NCBI GenBank assembly: GCA_964593155.1
Contig: CAZQHE010000064.1
Coordinates: 1 to 22,706, forward strand
DNA: 22,706 bases
Direction of reading: 5' to 3'
Source of the DNA: JAJRXK01 sp964593155
GTDB lineage: Bacteria > Krumholzibacteriota > Krumholzibacteriia > JAJRXK01
In this document: positions 9,112 to 16,607 of the stretch, one piece after another
Layout of the letters: every line of letters starts with the position of its first letter
Numbering within the stretch: position 1 is the stretch's first letter
Translations under genes and position numbers: made by a program
The notes under the pieces: generated by a model
Databases searched by the model: none
What the model saw: only the letters and a program-made list of their open reading frames with translations
What the model was told of the DNA's origin: nothing

Positions 9112-9794
9112 TCGTCGAGGATCTCTCCAAGGGCTTCCACTCGACGGGTGGCGAGCCCGCAACCGAAATCCTGCGGATTTCGCGATTCGACGTGCCGGCG
9201 GCGACGGAGGTCGCGCTTGGCGGGGAGAGCGGCAGTGGCAAGACCACACTGCTGAACCTGCTGGCCGGACTGACACGACCGGATCGCGGTCGAATCCTGA
9301 TCGCCGGCGAGGACATCGTGTCGATGGACGAACGAGGTCGCGACCGTCATCGTGCGGTCCATGTGGGCTACGTGTACCAGGCGTTCAATCTCCTGCAGGG
9401 CTATACCGCACTCGAGAACGTCGAGCTGGCCGCCTCGTTGGCGGGAGGGGCGGCCCGAGAACGAGCGCAGGAGGTTCTCGTCGACGTGGGACTCGGCGAT
9501 CGAATCCACCACCTCCCGCGCCAACTCTCGGCCGGTCAGCAGCAGCGCGTCGCTCTCGCCCGTGCCCTGGCGAATCGACCCCGATTGGTGCTGGCGGACG
9601 AGCCGACCGCCAATCTCGATCGGGGCAGTGGCCGGACCGCACTGGAGGTTTTACGGCAGACGTGTGCGGATCACGGCGCGTCGCTCCTGCTGGTCACACA
9701 CGACGTTTCCGTGCTGGAGAGTTTCGACGTTCGGTGGAACCTGGACGAAATCAATGAGGCGTCGCCGGCGCGTTCCCGAGGTACCCGCCCGTGA
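9078..9794 (+). CDS. ABC transporter ATP-binding protein (LolD/MacB type, Zrg-like)
   Basis: A 238-residue ABC ATPase. It has Walker A GESGSGKTT (49-57), a Q-loop in YVYQAFNL, the signature LSAGQQQR (150-157), Walker B LVLADEPTANLD (170-181) and the switch histidine in VTHD. The sequence belongs to the LolD/MacB/FtsE-like group, which powers mechanotransmission rather than classical import. GGAGGGAGG precedes ATG 9078. The partner permease gene overlaps its stop by four bases. In zinc-regulated Zrg-type clusters an ATPase and permease of this kind accompany a His-rich exported protein and a DUF3299 protein, and the same set is found here. Confidence 0.93.
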   Translation: MGASDDTRAVVVVEDLSKGFHSTGGEPATEILRISRFDVPAATEVALGGESGSGKTTLLNLLAGLTRPDRGRILIAGEDIVSMDERGRDRHRAVHVGYVYQAFNLLQGYTALENVELAASLAGGAARERAQEVLVDVGLGDRIHHLPRQLSAGQQQRVALARALANRPRLVLADEPTANLDRGSGRTALEVLRQTCADHGASLLLVTHDVSVLESFDVRWNLDEINEASPARSRGTRP

Positions 9795-11056
9795 ATCGGC
9801 TACGAGTAGTTTTCCTCATGACCCGGAAGAGTCTCCGGCATCACCGACTGTCGACGACGGTGACCGTCGCCATCGTCGGGCTCGCCGCCGGCCTGGTCAT
9901 GTCCGTCTTCGCGCTCAGCCATCAGAGCGAGCTCGCGTTCACGGGCGGTGATCTCGGCTTCGATGCGGTCGTCGGGGCGCGGGGCAGCAAGCTGCAACTG
10001 GTCCTGAACGCCGTCTACCATCTGGAGACCTCGCCGGGCAATATCCCATGGAGCCTCTACACGGCCATACGAGACGATCCTCGCGTGGCCCGCGCTCTTC
10101 CCTATGCCGTCGGGGACAACTTCCGCGGCTACCGTATCGTAGGGACCACCATCGAGGTCTTCGACGCCTTCCAGTTCCGGCGGGGTGAGACGTTCCACGT
10201 CCGCGCGGGTGGTCGCGTCTTCGACCCTGCCCGGCGCGAGGCCGTGCTCGGCAGCCGAGTGGCCGACGCGACCGGCTTGCGGGTCGGCAGCACGTTCGAG
10301 CCGTACCACGGAATCACCTTCGATCCCGCGGCCAAGCATACGGAGACCTACGAGGTCGTCGGTATCCTCGAGACCACGAACACCGCGGCCGATCGTGTCG
10401 TGTGGATCCCGATCGAGGGTATGTTCCGCCTGGACGGTCACGTCCTGAGAGGGAGCGGCGAGAGGTACGTTCCGACGGAGGGTGTGGAGATCCCCGACGA
10501 GCACAAAGAGGTGTCGGCGATCCTGGTCCGATTCCGCACACCGCAGGCAGGCTTCGTGTTCGACCAGATGATCAATCGTCAAGGAGATGCCGCGACCCTG
10601 GCGTGGCCGATCGGCGTGGTCATGAGCGAGCTGTTCGACAAGATGGGTTGGGTGAATCGTATCCTGGAGATCGTCGCATATCTCGTCGTTCTGGTCTCCA
10701 TGGGAGCGATCCTGGCGAGTCTGTACAACACCATGAACGAGCGTCGTCGTGAGTTCGCAATCATCCGTGCTCTCGGTGCGCACCGTGCGACCTTGGTCGG
10801 TGCGGTGATCGCGGAGTCGACGGTCATCGCCGCATTGGGTGCGGTGTCGAGCTTCTTCGTGCACGGGGCGATCGGAGCGATCGTCGCAGCAGTCGTCCGT
10901 CGCGAGACCGGTGTCGAGGTCGAGTTGTTCGCCGTCCATCCGGCGCACTGGGCCACTCCGCTCGGTGTCATCGTCGTCGGCGCGCTCGCGGGTATCGCGC
11001 CTGCCGTGCGGGCCTACGCCGTGGATGTGGCGGCGAGCCTCGTCCCACAGACTTGA
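9791..11056 (+). CDS. ABC transporter permease (FtsX/MacB-like, Zrg-like)
   Basis: A 421-residue permease with the MacB/LolC topology. One membrane segment lies near the N-terminus (TVAIVGLAAGLVMSVFAL). A large extracytoplasmic domain follows (about residues 45-290, with VGARGSKLQLVLNAVYHLE), and three more membrane segments lie at the C-terminus. NTMNERRREFAIIRALGA, between the second and third segments, is the FtsX-family coupling motif. The start is GTG 9791 within GTGA, overlapping the ATPase stop, so the pair is coupled. This family usually drives periplasmic or outer-membrane work rather than moving the metal itself, and how Zrg-type systems help zinc acquisition is not well defined. 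Confidence 0.92.
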   Translation: MNRLRVVFLMTRKSLRHHRLSTTVTVAIVGLAAGLVMSVFALSHQSELAFTGGDLGFDAVVGARGSKLQLVLNAVYHLETSPGNIPWSLYTAIRDDPRVARALPYAVGDNFRGYRIVGTTIEVFDAFQFRRGETFHVRAGGRVFDPARREAVLGSRVADATGLRVGSTFEPYHGITFDPAAKHTETYEVVGILETTNTAADRVVWIPIEGMFRLDGHVLRGSGERYVPTEGVEIPDEHKEVSAILVRFRTPQAGFVFDQMINRQGDAATLAWPIGVVMSELFDKMGWVNRILEIVAYLVVLVSMGAILASLYNTMNERRREFAIIRALGAHRATLVGAVIAESTVIAALGAVSSFFVHGAIGAIVAAVVRRETGVEVELFAVHPAHWATPLGVIVVGALAGIAPAVRAYAVDVAASLVPQT

Positions 11057-11079
11057 TTCCTCATCGTGAAGGGGGCCCC

Positions 11080-11589
11080 GTGATACTGCGTGCCGGGATT
11101 CTGGTCCTGTTGCTGTCCATCGTGTCGTCGCCGCTCGAGAAATTCGGCGTCCTCGAGTCCGCCGATGTCCGTGCCCATGATCGACCGCACGACCATCGCG
11201 ACGGACATCATCATCACGAGGCTCCCCACGGGGGAACCCTGATCTCGCTGGGAAATCACGTGCTGCATCTGGAGCTGCTGCTCGAATCGGAGCGTGGACA
11301 GCTCGTTGCATGGATCCTCGACGGCGAGGCGGAGCGCGGGATTCGGACAGAGCAGACGGAGCTCACCCTGACCGTTCTTCCCACGGGCGAAACGGAGCCG
11401 TTCGAGCTGACAATGCGAGCGGTCGCCAACGCACTCACTGGCGAGACGGTCGGCGACACTTCGGAGTTCCACGGCTCGAGCGAGGGGCTCGTCGGTGTGG
11501 CTTCCTTCTCCGGGACCCTGGACTCCCTCACGGCGCGTGGAGTGACGTTCCGGGGCGTCGACCTGTCGTATCCGGGAGACGAGCGATGA
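11080..11589 (+). CDS. His-rich exported metal-binding protein
   Basis: A 169-residue protein with a hydrophobic N-terminus (MILRAGILVLLLSIVSS), followed at residues 33-50 by a histidine cluster ending HHHHEAPHGG. The rest, starting with LISLGNHVLHLELLL, looks like a small beta-rich periplasmic domain seen in other HGG-containing exported proteins. The histidines would bind zinc outside the cytoplasm. By position it stands where ZrgA (DUF2796), also His-rich, is found in Zrg operons, though I cannot confirm it is the same family. The start GTG 11080 is chosen for the preceding AAGGGGG. TTG 11053 in frame is less likely. Its stop overlaps the next start (ATGA). Confidence 0.82.
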   Translation: MILRAGILVLLLSIVSSPLEKFGVLESADVRAHDRPHDHRDGHHHHEAPHGGTLISLGNHVLHLELLLESERGQLVAWILDGEAERGIRTEQTELTLTVLPTGETEPFELTMRAVANALTGETVGDTSEFHGSSEGLVGVASFSGTLDSLTARGVTFRGVDLSYPGDER

Positions 11590-12131
11590 AACGTGCGCTG
11601 CTCTGGCTCACGGCGATCACGGTGATCGCATGGTCTTCGGTCAGTCTGGAGGTGCCGTACGCTGCACCTCCAGACGCCTTCGCTCCCGACGAGGAGGGTG
11701 TCGTCGTCCTGACCCTTCGCGATCTGGGTTCGTGGCCCCTGGAGATGCCTCGCTACGACGATCCCGATCTCCTCGAGAGGATCAATGGGCAGGTGCCAGC
11801 GGCCATCCGCGAACTCGACGGTCATGTGGTCGAGGTCGACGGATTCGTCATGCCATTCGCCTTCGACGGTCGTGGAGCCGTAACGCGCTTCCTGCTCGTT
11901 CCCCACATGGGCGCCTGCTGCTTCGGAGGAGGCGCGCGCTTCAACCAGATGATCGACGTGACACTGGATCGGGCAGAGCAGCACCTCGGCGGGACACGGC
12001 CGCACCGTGTGCGCGGGACATTGCGCGTCGGAGCTGGTTGGGACGAGGAGGGTCACCTGACCGGGCTGTACACGATCGAGGCTCGGCGGGTGCGGCCCCT
12101 TCGCCGTGGCTGGGCAGAGTTCCGACGCTAG
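11586..12131 (+). CDS. DUF3299 family protein (ZrgE-like)
   Basis: A 181-residue protein with an N-terminal hydrophobic segment (LLWLTAITVIAWSSVSL). Its domain contains ELDGHVVEVDGFVMPFAF, LVPHMGACCFGG and LTGLYTIEARRV. The conserved histidine and cysteines in PHMGACC are typical of DUF3299, an exported family found with ABC genes in zinc-regulated operons of Vibrio and Pseudomonas. The molecular role is unknown. It starts at ATG 11586, overlapping the previous stop by four bases, and is the last gene of the operon. Confidence 0.88.
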   Translation: MKRALLWLTAITVIAWSSVSLEVPYAAPPDAFAPDEEGVVVLTLRDLGSWPLEMPRYDDPDLLERINGQVPAAIRELDGHVVEVDGFVMPFAFDGRGAVTRFLLVPHMGACCFGGGARFNQMIDVTLDRAEQHLGGTRPHRVRGTLRVGAGWDEEGHLTGLYTIEARRVRPLRRGWAEFRR

Positions 12132-12160
12132 CCGGCACGCCTCGCACTGCACACCAGCCG

Positions 12161-12178
12161 CGGGCAGCCGCGCCCGCA
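12161..12178. terminator. Weak hairpin between convergent genes
   Basis: GCGGGC-N6-GCCCGC forms a six-base-pair stem 29 bases after the DUF3299 stop and ahead of the end of the convergent cupin gene. No T-run follows on either strand, so it is at best an imperfect terminator. Confidence 0.3.
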
Positions 12179-12196
12179 GCTGATGGTCCGCAGGCT

Positions 12197-12862
12197 TCAG
12201 CGCAATGCGAAGATGACGAAGCGTGCCGTCTCGTCGCCGATGTTCGCTGCGGCGTGTGGTCCAGCATCGTGCCAGTGCACGTCTCCGGTATCGAAGTCGG
12301 CTTCACTTTCGTCGCCTGACGGCGTGGAGAAGACGAGCGAGTAATCGTTCAGCGAGTACACCAATCGGGCCGTCCCCTCGTGCATCGGTTGGCGGGCCCC
12401 GGCCGGTAGGGCCACGCGGAAGACCGTCGCATGGTCCAGCTCGGCGATCAGCGCTGCATAGCTGCCCTGGATCTCGGAGACGGCCCTGCCATGGTCGCTC
12501 TTCGCCACGGATTCGTCGGAACGAACGATGACGAGGAAATCGGCAATCGTGTTGCCGATGTTCTTCACGGAGTGATCGAGTGCCTCGTGTGCATGGACGT
12601 CGCCCTCGCGCCACTTCTTGGTTTCCGTGTCTTCCTGGCCGGTTTCGGTCCACGCGATCGTGTAGTCCGACAGCGAGTAGACGATTCGCTCGTTGCCGGC
12701 GTGCAGCGGTAGTTCCTCGCCGGGTTCGATGGTCAGACGATAGACGTCGACGTAGTCGTTGCCGAAGAGATGCTGGCGCGCCTCGCTGCCGTGCGCCAAC
12801 GTGGACATGATGGGTAGAGTGCCGAGGACGACGACGATCGCGTAGCAGACGTTCCTGATCAT
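12197..12862 (-). CDS. Exported tandem cupin protein
   Basis: A 221-residue protein with a signal sequence (MIRNVCYAIVVVLGTLPIMS), followed by two copies of a roughly 95-residue cupin-like repeat. Each copy has a PxxAG/PxGA..H segment, a VYSL(S/N)DY segment and a metal-ligand stretch. The ligand stretches are GDVHAHEALDHSVKNIG in the first copy and GDVHWHDAGPHAAANIG in the second, each ending in a hydrophobic strand (DFLVIV, RFVIFAL). A bound metal is likely in both. The function is unknown. The start is ATG 12862, with AAGGAA six bases upstream. It converges on the zinc operon, leaving 65 bases between stops. A link to metal homeostasis is suggested only by position and the paired histidines. 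Confidence 0.82.
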   Translation of the reverse strand: MIRNVCYAIVVVLGTLPIMSTLAHGSEARQHLFGNDYVDVYRLTIEPGEELPLHAGNERIVYSLSDYTIAWTETGQEDTETKKWREGDVHAHEALDHSVKNIGNTIADFLVIVRSDESVAKSDHGRAVSEIQGSYAALIAELDHATVFRVALPAGARQPMHEGTARLVYSLNDYSLVFSTPSGDESEADFDTGDVHWHDAGPHAAANIGDETARFVIFALR

Positions 12863-13279
12863 CTTGGTTTCCTTGCTCGAGAGAACCCATGGTGCGCGAA
12901 GCGAGTGTAGGACACACAGTATTCTGGTCAAGTACGCGCGCTTCCGCCTCGACTGCCGCGGCGACCCCGCGGATCGCGCGTGCACGGATGACGGATGAAG
13001 ATGAGGGTCGGCTTCATGTAGCGAAGGACTGCGTGTGATGGGACCGACCACGGCGCCGGGCTGGCAGCGCCGACGGATCTTGCGAGAGGGGCTCCGCCGG
13101 AGGCTGTCCGAGAACCCTGACCCGCCGAGCTCGTCATGGTAGGACGCTCCCAGCCGAGGGCAGCGTCGGCTGGATCGACTCCGCGAGCCGCCTGACTGGA
13201 CGCAGCTGATGCTCCTGCCGATGAGCGTGGACCGGTTCGTTCGACCGGACGGCGACGGCCTGCACTGCGTCCGTCGCGT
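12863..13279. other. Intergenic region without recognisable gene
   Basis: I find no credible coding sequence in these 417 bases. The cupin promoter should lie at its left end (around 12895-12930). CCGGT-N7-ACCGG (13232-13248) is a short inverted repeat upstream of the decayed PIN gene. The place where an antitoxin gene would be expected, just before 13280, carries no ribbon-helix-helix signature. Confidence 0.5.
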
Positions 13280-13443
13280 GTGGTCGCGGTCGACACGAAC
13301 CTGATCGTCGATCTCCTCCTTCTCGCTCGGCACACGGAACTGGACCGCGCGATCGCATGGCGGGACGGCGCATGGCACGCACCTCTGCTGTGGCGGAACG
13401 AATTCGCGCGCGCTGGGCGTGCGGCTGCAGAGTCACGACCGCG
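13280..13443 (+). pseudogene. Decayed PIN-domain toxin gene
   Basis: The first 44 codons (opening VVAVDTNLIVDLL and ending HAPLLWRNEFAR) match the toxin at 4936, including the VDTN aspartate and the RNEF glutamate. The sequence then jumps in another frame to LGVRLQSHDR, matching MGLRLLSHDR near residue 112 of the intact toxin. About 65 codons are missing, including the third acidic residue. The fragment runs into the SRPBCC gene end on the opposite strand. No antitoxin gene precedes it. It is a paralogue rather than a recent copy, being roughly four-fifths identical to the intact gene in DNA by eye. Confidence 0.8.
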
Positions 13444-13885
13444 CCGCGAGCACCTCGCGCCGCGTCACCTCGTGCCGGTGCTCGAAGAGCTTGGCCAATC
13501 TGGGGCGCACCGCGATCGGATCGACCAACCGGCCGAGCACGCCGAAGGGCGGCGCGTAGTCGATCTCGTCGCGCAGCCGGCAGCCGTCCTCGTGCTCGAA
13601 GAACAGGTGCTTGTGGTGCCACCGCGCGAAGGGACCTTCGCGCATGACGTCCTCGAAGAAGCGATTGCGTTCGTAGGCCACGTGCTCGGCCACGATACGG
13701 ATCCAGACCGGGCCGATCTTCGTGCGCAACTCGACGCGCGTGCCGACCTCCAGACTCGACGGCGGGGTGATGATCTCCACCCGGTCCCACGGGGCCTGCA
13801 GGAGTTCGAAGGCGTCGGGGCGTTCGTGGAACGCGAAGACCTCTTCCACGGTCGCGGGCAGGATGCTCTCCTTCACGAACTGCAC
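13433..13885 (-). CDS. SRPBCC family (START-like fold) protein
   Basis: A 150-residue SRPBCC-type protein. It opens QFVKESILPATVEEVFAFHERPDAFELL and continues with the WDRVEIITPP turn, WHHKHLFFEHEDG, and LRDEIDYAPPFGVLGRLVD, all typical of the cyclase/dehydrase-like branch of this fold, which binds small hydrophobic ligands. The ligand is unknown. The start GTG 13885 has GGAGG seven bases upstream and fits the family's N-terminus. A TTG at 13981, overlapping the YceH stop as TTGA, would add 32 residues that do not look like the family. It lies downstream of yceH on the same strand. An internal 39-bp piece is repeated exactly at 5331-5369. Confidence 0.85.
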   Translation of the reverse strand: MQFVKESILPATVEEVFAFHERPDAFELLQAPWDRVEIITPPSSLEVGTRVELRTKIGPVWIRIVAEHVAYERNRFFEDVMREGPFARWHHKHLFFEHEDGCRLRDEIDYAPPFGVLGRLVDPIAVRPRLAKLFEHRHEVTRREVLAARS

Positions 13886-13977
13886 GTCACGGCCTCCGTG
13901 GTGCGAGGCGTCCGTGCGGACGGCCTCGCCGATCGAGACGCGGGCGGCCCATTCGTCGTGCGCACCCGCCCGGGGTG

Positions 13978-14658
13978 TCAACCGCGATCGGCATCGAGCC
14001 GGTCCTCGAGGTCCTGCACGCGCTGACGCAGCTCCGCGATCTCCGCTCGCAGCGCGGCGATCTCCGCGTTCGATGCCGCCGCTGGCGCCGCCGGCCGGTG
14101 CTCAGAAGGTCCGCTGGCCACCCGCTCGCGGACCTCTTCCAGTTCGTCCGCCCGATACAGGTTGTGCGCAACGATCTGCCCGCGCCCGGGCGGGGTCAGC
14201 TCGAGCATCAGACCGCGCTGCACGAGTCGATCGACGACGGGCCGGAGCGCGTCGAGATCGGCGATCGGTTCCATGCGCGACGCCCGCGCGCGCAGTTCGC
14301 CGAGCGTCTGGGGCCCGCGCAGCAGCAGCTCGCCGAGCACGGCCAGCTCCGCGCGATCCACCGACAGCCAGTCGTAGGCCAGGTGTTTGTACTTGTCGGT
14401 GCGCCCCGTCCAGTCGATCAACTCGACCGCGCCGAGGTTGATCAGGTCGTTCAGCGTGTTCATGACGTCGGCGTCGTCGAGCGCGGTCAGCGGGTCGCGG
14501 TTGCTCTTCTGATTGCAGCCCGTGACGATCGAATTGACCGTCATCGGGTAACCACCCGGCGTGGTCTTCGACTTCTCGACGAGCACGCCGAGCACGCGCC
14601 GTTGCATCGCGTCGAGCGGGCGCGGGGCGGCCGAGTGGGAGTCGGTGGAGTCGGACAT
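13978..14658 (-). CDS. yceH: YceH family (DUF480/UPF0502) protein
   Basis: A 226-residue protein of the YceH family, which has two winged-helix domains. Recognisable segments are VLGVLVEKSKTTPGGYPMTVNSIVTGCNQKSNRDP near the N-terminus, YKHLAYDWLSVDRAELAVLGELLLRGPQT in the middle, and QRGLMLELTPPGRGQ. The C-terminal EIAALRAEIAELRQRVQDLEDRL is a coiled coil. The function of the family is poorly known. The ATG at 14658 is the natural start; its AAGGAA is rather distant. It may be co-transcribed with the SRPBCC gene. Confidence 0.93.
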   Translation of the reverse strand: MSDSTDSHSAAPRPLDAMQRRVLGVLVEKSKTTPGGYPMTVNSIVTGCNQKSNRDPLTALDDADVMNTLNDLINLGAVELIDWTGRTDKYKHLAYDWLSVDRAELAVLGELLLRGPQTLGELRARASRMEPIADLDALRPVVDRLVQRGLMLELTPPGRGQIVAHNLYRADELEEVRERVASGPSEHRPAAPAAASNAEIAALRAEIAELRQRVQDLEDRLDADRG

Positions 14659-14847
14659 CGTCGTCGGAGTTCCTTGGGCGGGAGGAAACGGGGTTTGCTC
14701 GTGGGGTGGGTTCCATGGTGAACCTCTGTGGTGGCGGCGTCGAGCCGGAAGTTCGGCGACCGCGCCGACGGTCGATGTGCCGTGAAACTCTCCCGGTCTC
14801 TCGCCGTAGACACATCACCTTCCCCCCACGACGAGGTCACACCCGAC

Positions 14848-15534
14848 ATGAGCGCGACCACCAGCCCGCCGCGGCGCGGGATCTTCCAGTTCGGCGAGAC
14901 GGTGCCCGGCTACGACATCCCCGTCCTGAACGAGCGGGAGATCCGCGCCGGGGCCGGGATCCTCTTCGTCCTGATGTTCGTCGCGATCCTGGTCGTGGTG
15001 CTCCAGGGGGACTTCACTCTGCTGAAGTACGCGATCACGATCTTCCTCACCGACATCCTGATCCGTGTGCTGGTCAATCCGCGTTATGCGCCCTCGTTGA
15101 TCCTGGGCCGGTGGATCGTGCGCAACCAGACACCGGAGTACGTCGGCGCCGCGCAGAAGAAGTTCGCCTGGATCATCGGGATCGTCCTGGCCACGGTCAT
15201 GTTCGCGCTGCAGGTCGTGGTGAACTCCTTCAGTCCGATCACCGGGCTGATCTGCCTGATCTGTCTGGTGTTCCTCTTCTTCGAGACGTCCTTCGGGATC
15301 TGCATCGGCTGCGTGGTCTACCGGGCCATCTACAAGGAGAAGGCGCAGTACTGCCCGGGTGAGGTCTGCGACGTGCGGGACCGCCAGGAGATCCAGAAGT
15401 CCTCGCTGGCGCAGGCCGTCGTGCTGCTGGCCTTCGTGGGCTACGTCGTGCTCGTCGCCGTGGTCTTCCACGACGACCTCGTGCAGCCGCCCTTCGACCT
15501 GTTCGGGCTCACCGACGCGCAGGCGGCGGGGTAG
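14848..15534 (+). CDS. DUF4395 integral membrane protein
   Basis: A 228-residue membrane protein with about five hydrophobic segments (roughly 36-53, 60-77, 107-127, 130-147 and 186-206). VLNEREIRAGAGILF, LVNPRYAPSLILGR and the cysteine motif GICIGC (C152, C155), with two further cysteines (C169, C174), are typical of DUF4395. The paired cysteines suggest a redox or metal role, but the function is unknown. The start ATG 14848 has GAGG eleven bases upstream. The frame is open further upstream without support. It is divergent from yceH, separated by 189 bases in which I see no further gene. Confidence 0.85.
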   Translation: MSATTSPPRRGIFQFGETVPGYDIPVLNEREIRAGAGILFVLMFVAILVVVLQGDFTLLKYAITIFLTDILIRVLVNPRYAPSLILGRWIVRNQTPEYVGAAQKKFAWIIGIVLATVMFALQVVVNSFSPITGLICLICLVFLFFETSFGICIGCVVYRAIYKEKAQYCPGEVCDVRDRQEIQKSSLAQAVVLLAFVGYVVLVAVVFHDDLVQPPFDLFGLTDAQAAG

Positions 15535-15541
15535 CGCCGCC
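15522..15541. terminator. Hairpin at the end of the DUF4395 gene
   Basis: GGCGGCG-N6-CGCCGCC is a perfect seven-base-pair stem spanning the DUF4395 stop codon, 20 bases from the end of the convergent dehydrogenase gene. There is no T-run, so intrinsic termination is uncertain. It could serve either strand. Confidence 0.4.
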
Positions 15542-15560
15542 CGCACACCGCGAGAGCGCC

Positions 15561-16433
15561 TCAGGCCTTCGGGCCGTCCCAGTGGCCGACACCCATTGCC
15601 TCCAGGCCGGCCTTGCGGATCGGCTCGGAGGCGTCGTTCAGGGCCTGGAAGCCGAAGTCGAGTCCGGCGATCGTCCGGAAGGGGCGCTCGCCCTTCGGCG
15701 TGTCGATGAGCCGAGAGAAGATGTCTACGACCACGTGCGAATCCGTGGGCGCATCCTCGTTCTCGAACAACCCGTTCACGGTCGTCTGGAAGCCCTCGAA
15801 GAACTCGCCGACGTGCGCGTAGTGCTCCATGACGTCGGTCCGTGAGCCCTGCTGGATGTTGCCCAGGAAGTTCGTGGCGAAGGGTCCGGGCTCGACGATC
15901 ACGACGTCGATTCCCAGCGGGGCGAGCTCGTAGCGCATGGCCTCGCTCATGCCCTCCAGCCCCCACTTGCTCGCGTGGTAGACCCCGAATCCGGGAAATG
16001 CACCGCGCCCGGCGGTCGAGCTGACCTGGATGATCAGCCCGTCCCCCCGTTCGCGCATGCCCGGCAGGACCGCACTCGCGACGCGGGCCGTCCCGACGAT
16101 GTTCAGGTCCAGCTGGGCCAGGATCTCCTCGCTCTCGAAGGACTCGACCGGGCCGCCGTAGCCGTAGCCGGCGTTGTTGACGAGCACGTCGACACCGTCC
16201 ATCGCGGCGACGGCATCGCGGACGCTCGCATCGGAGGTGACGTCCATCTCGTGGACCGAGATCGAGCCCCCGTCGGAGGGGACGAAATCGCGCAGCTCCT
16301 GTGCCTTGGCCGCGTTGCGGCCGTTGCTGGCGCGCATCGTCGCGTAGACCCGGTGGCCCTTGTTCGCCAGGGTCTTGGCGGCGTCGAGGCCGAATCCACT
16401 GCTGCAGCCGGTGATCAGGATCTTCTTGGGCAT
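15561..16433 (-). CDS. Short-chain dehydrogenase/reductase (SDR)
   Basis: A 290-residue classical SDR oxidoreductase. The cofactor motif is TGCSSGFG (8-15), NNAG is at 86-89, the catalytic serine is at 139 in QVSSTAG, and the YxxxK motif is Y152-K156 (YHASK). VVIVEPGPFATNF follows, as in the family. It would use NAD(P)(H) to oxidise or reduce an unknown alcohol or ketone. The start is ATG 16433, with GGAG seven to eight bases upstream. It is preceded by 174 bases without a gene, then the GH17-like gene on the same strand. Confidence 0.92.
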   Translation of the reverse strand: MPKKILITGCSSGFGLDAAKTLANKGHRVYATMRASNGRNAAKAQELRDFVPSDGGSISVHEMDVTSDASVRDAVAAMDGVDVLVNNAGYGYGGPVESFESEEILAQLDLNIVGTARVASAVLPGMRERGDGLIIQVSSTAGRGAFPGFGVYHASKWGLEGMSEAMRYELAPLGIDVVIVEPGPFATNFLGNIQQGSRTDVMEHYAHVGEFFEGFQTTVNGLFENEDAPTDSHVVVDIFSRLIDTPKGERPFRTIAGLDFGFQALNDASEPIRKAGLEAMGVGHWDGPKA

Positions 16434-16607
16434 GCGTACGTCTCCACGGTGGAACGGGGGCCGGGGCCGGTCCGACGGCTCGAGTCGGGACGGGGCCCGT
16501 CTCACGCGCGGAATGGCACGAGCGGGGAAGACTACAGCGAAGTGCGTCGGTCGAGATGTGTCGGAATGGTCACGAGCTTCGCCGGACCTGGTCGGACTCG
16601 ACGCCCC

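Noticed and set aside
9800..11311. 503-codon minus-strand open frame opposite the ABC permease
   Set aside because: It is Asp/Arg/His-rich with no domain and is antisense to an intact FtsX-type permease.
13886..13981. N-terminal extension of the SRPBCC protein from TTG 13981
   Set aside because: The TTGA overlap with yceH is tempting, but the added residues do not resemble the family, and GTG 13885 has a good Shine-Dalgarno sequence.
14706..14726. GGTTC-N6-GAACC inverted repeat between yceH and the DUF4395 gene
   Set aside because: A five-base repeat is expected by chance in a spacer of this size, and nothing else supports a regulator site.
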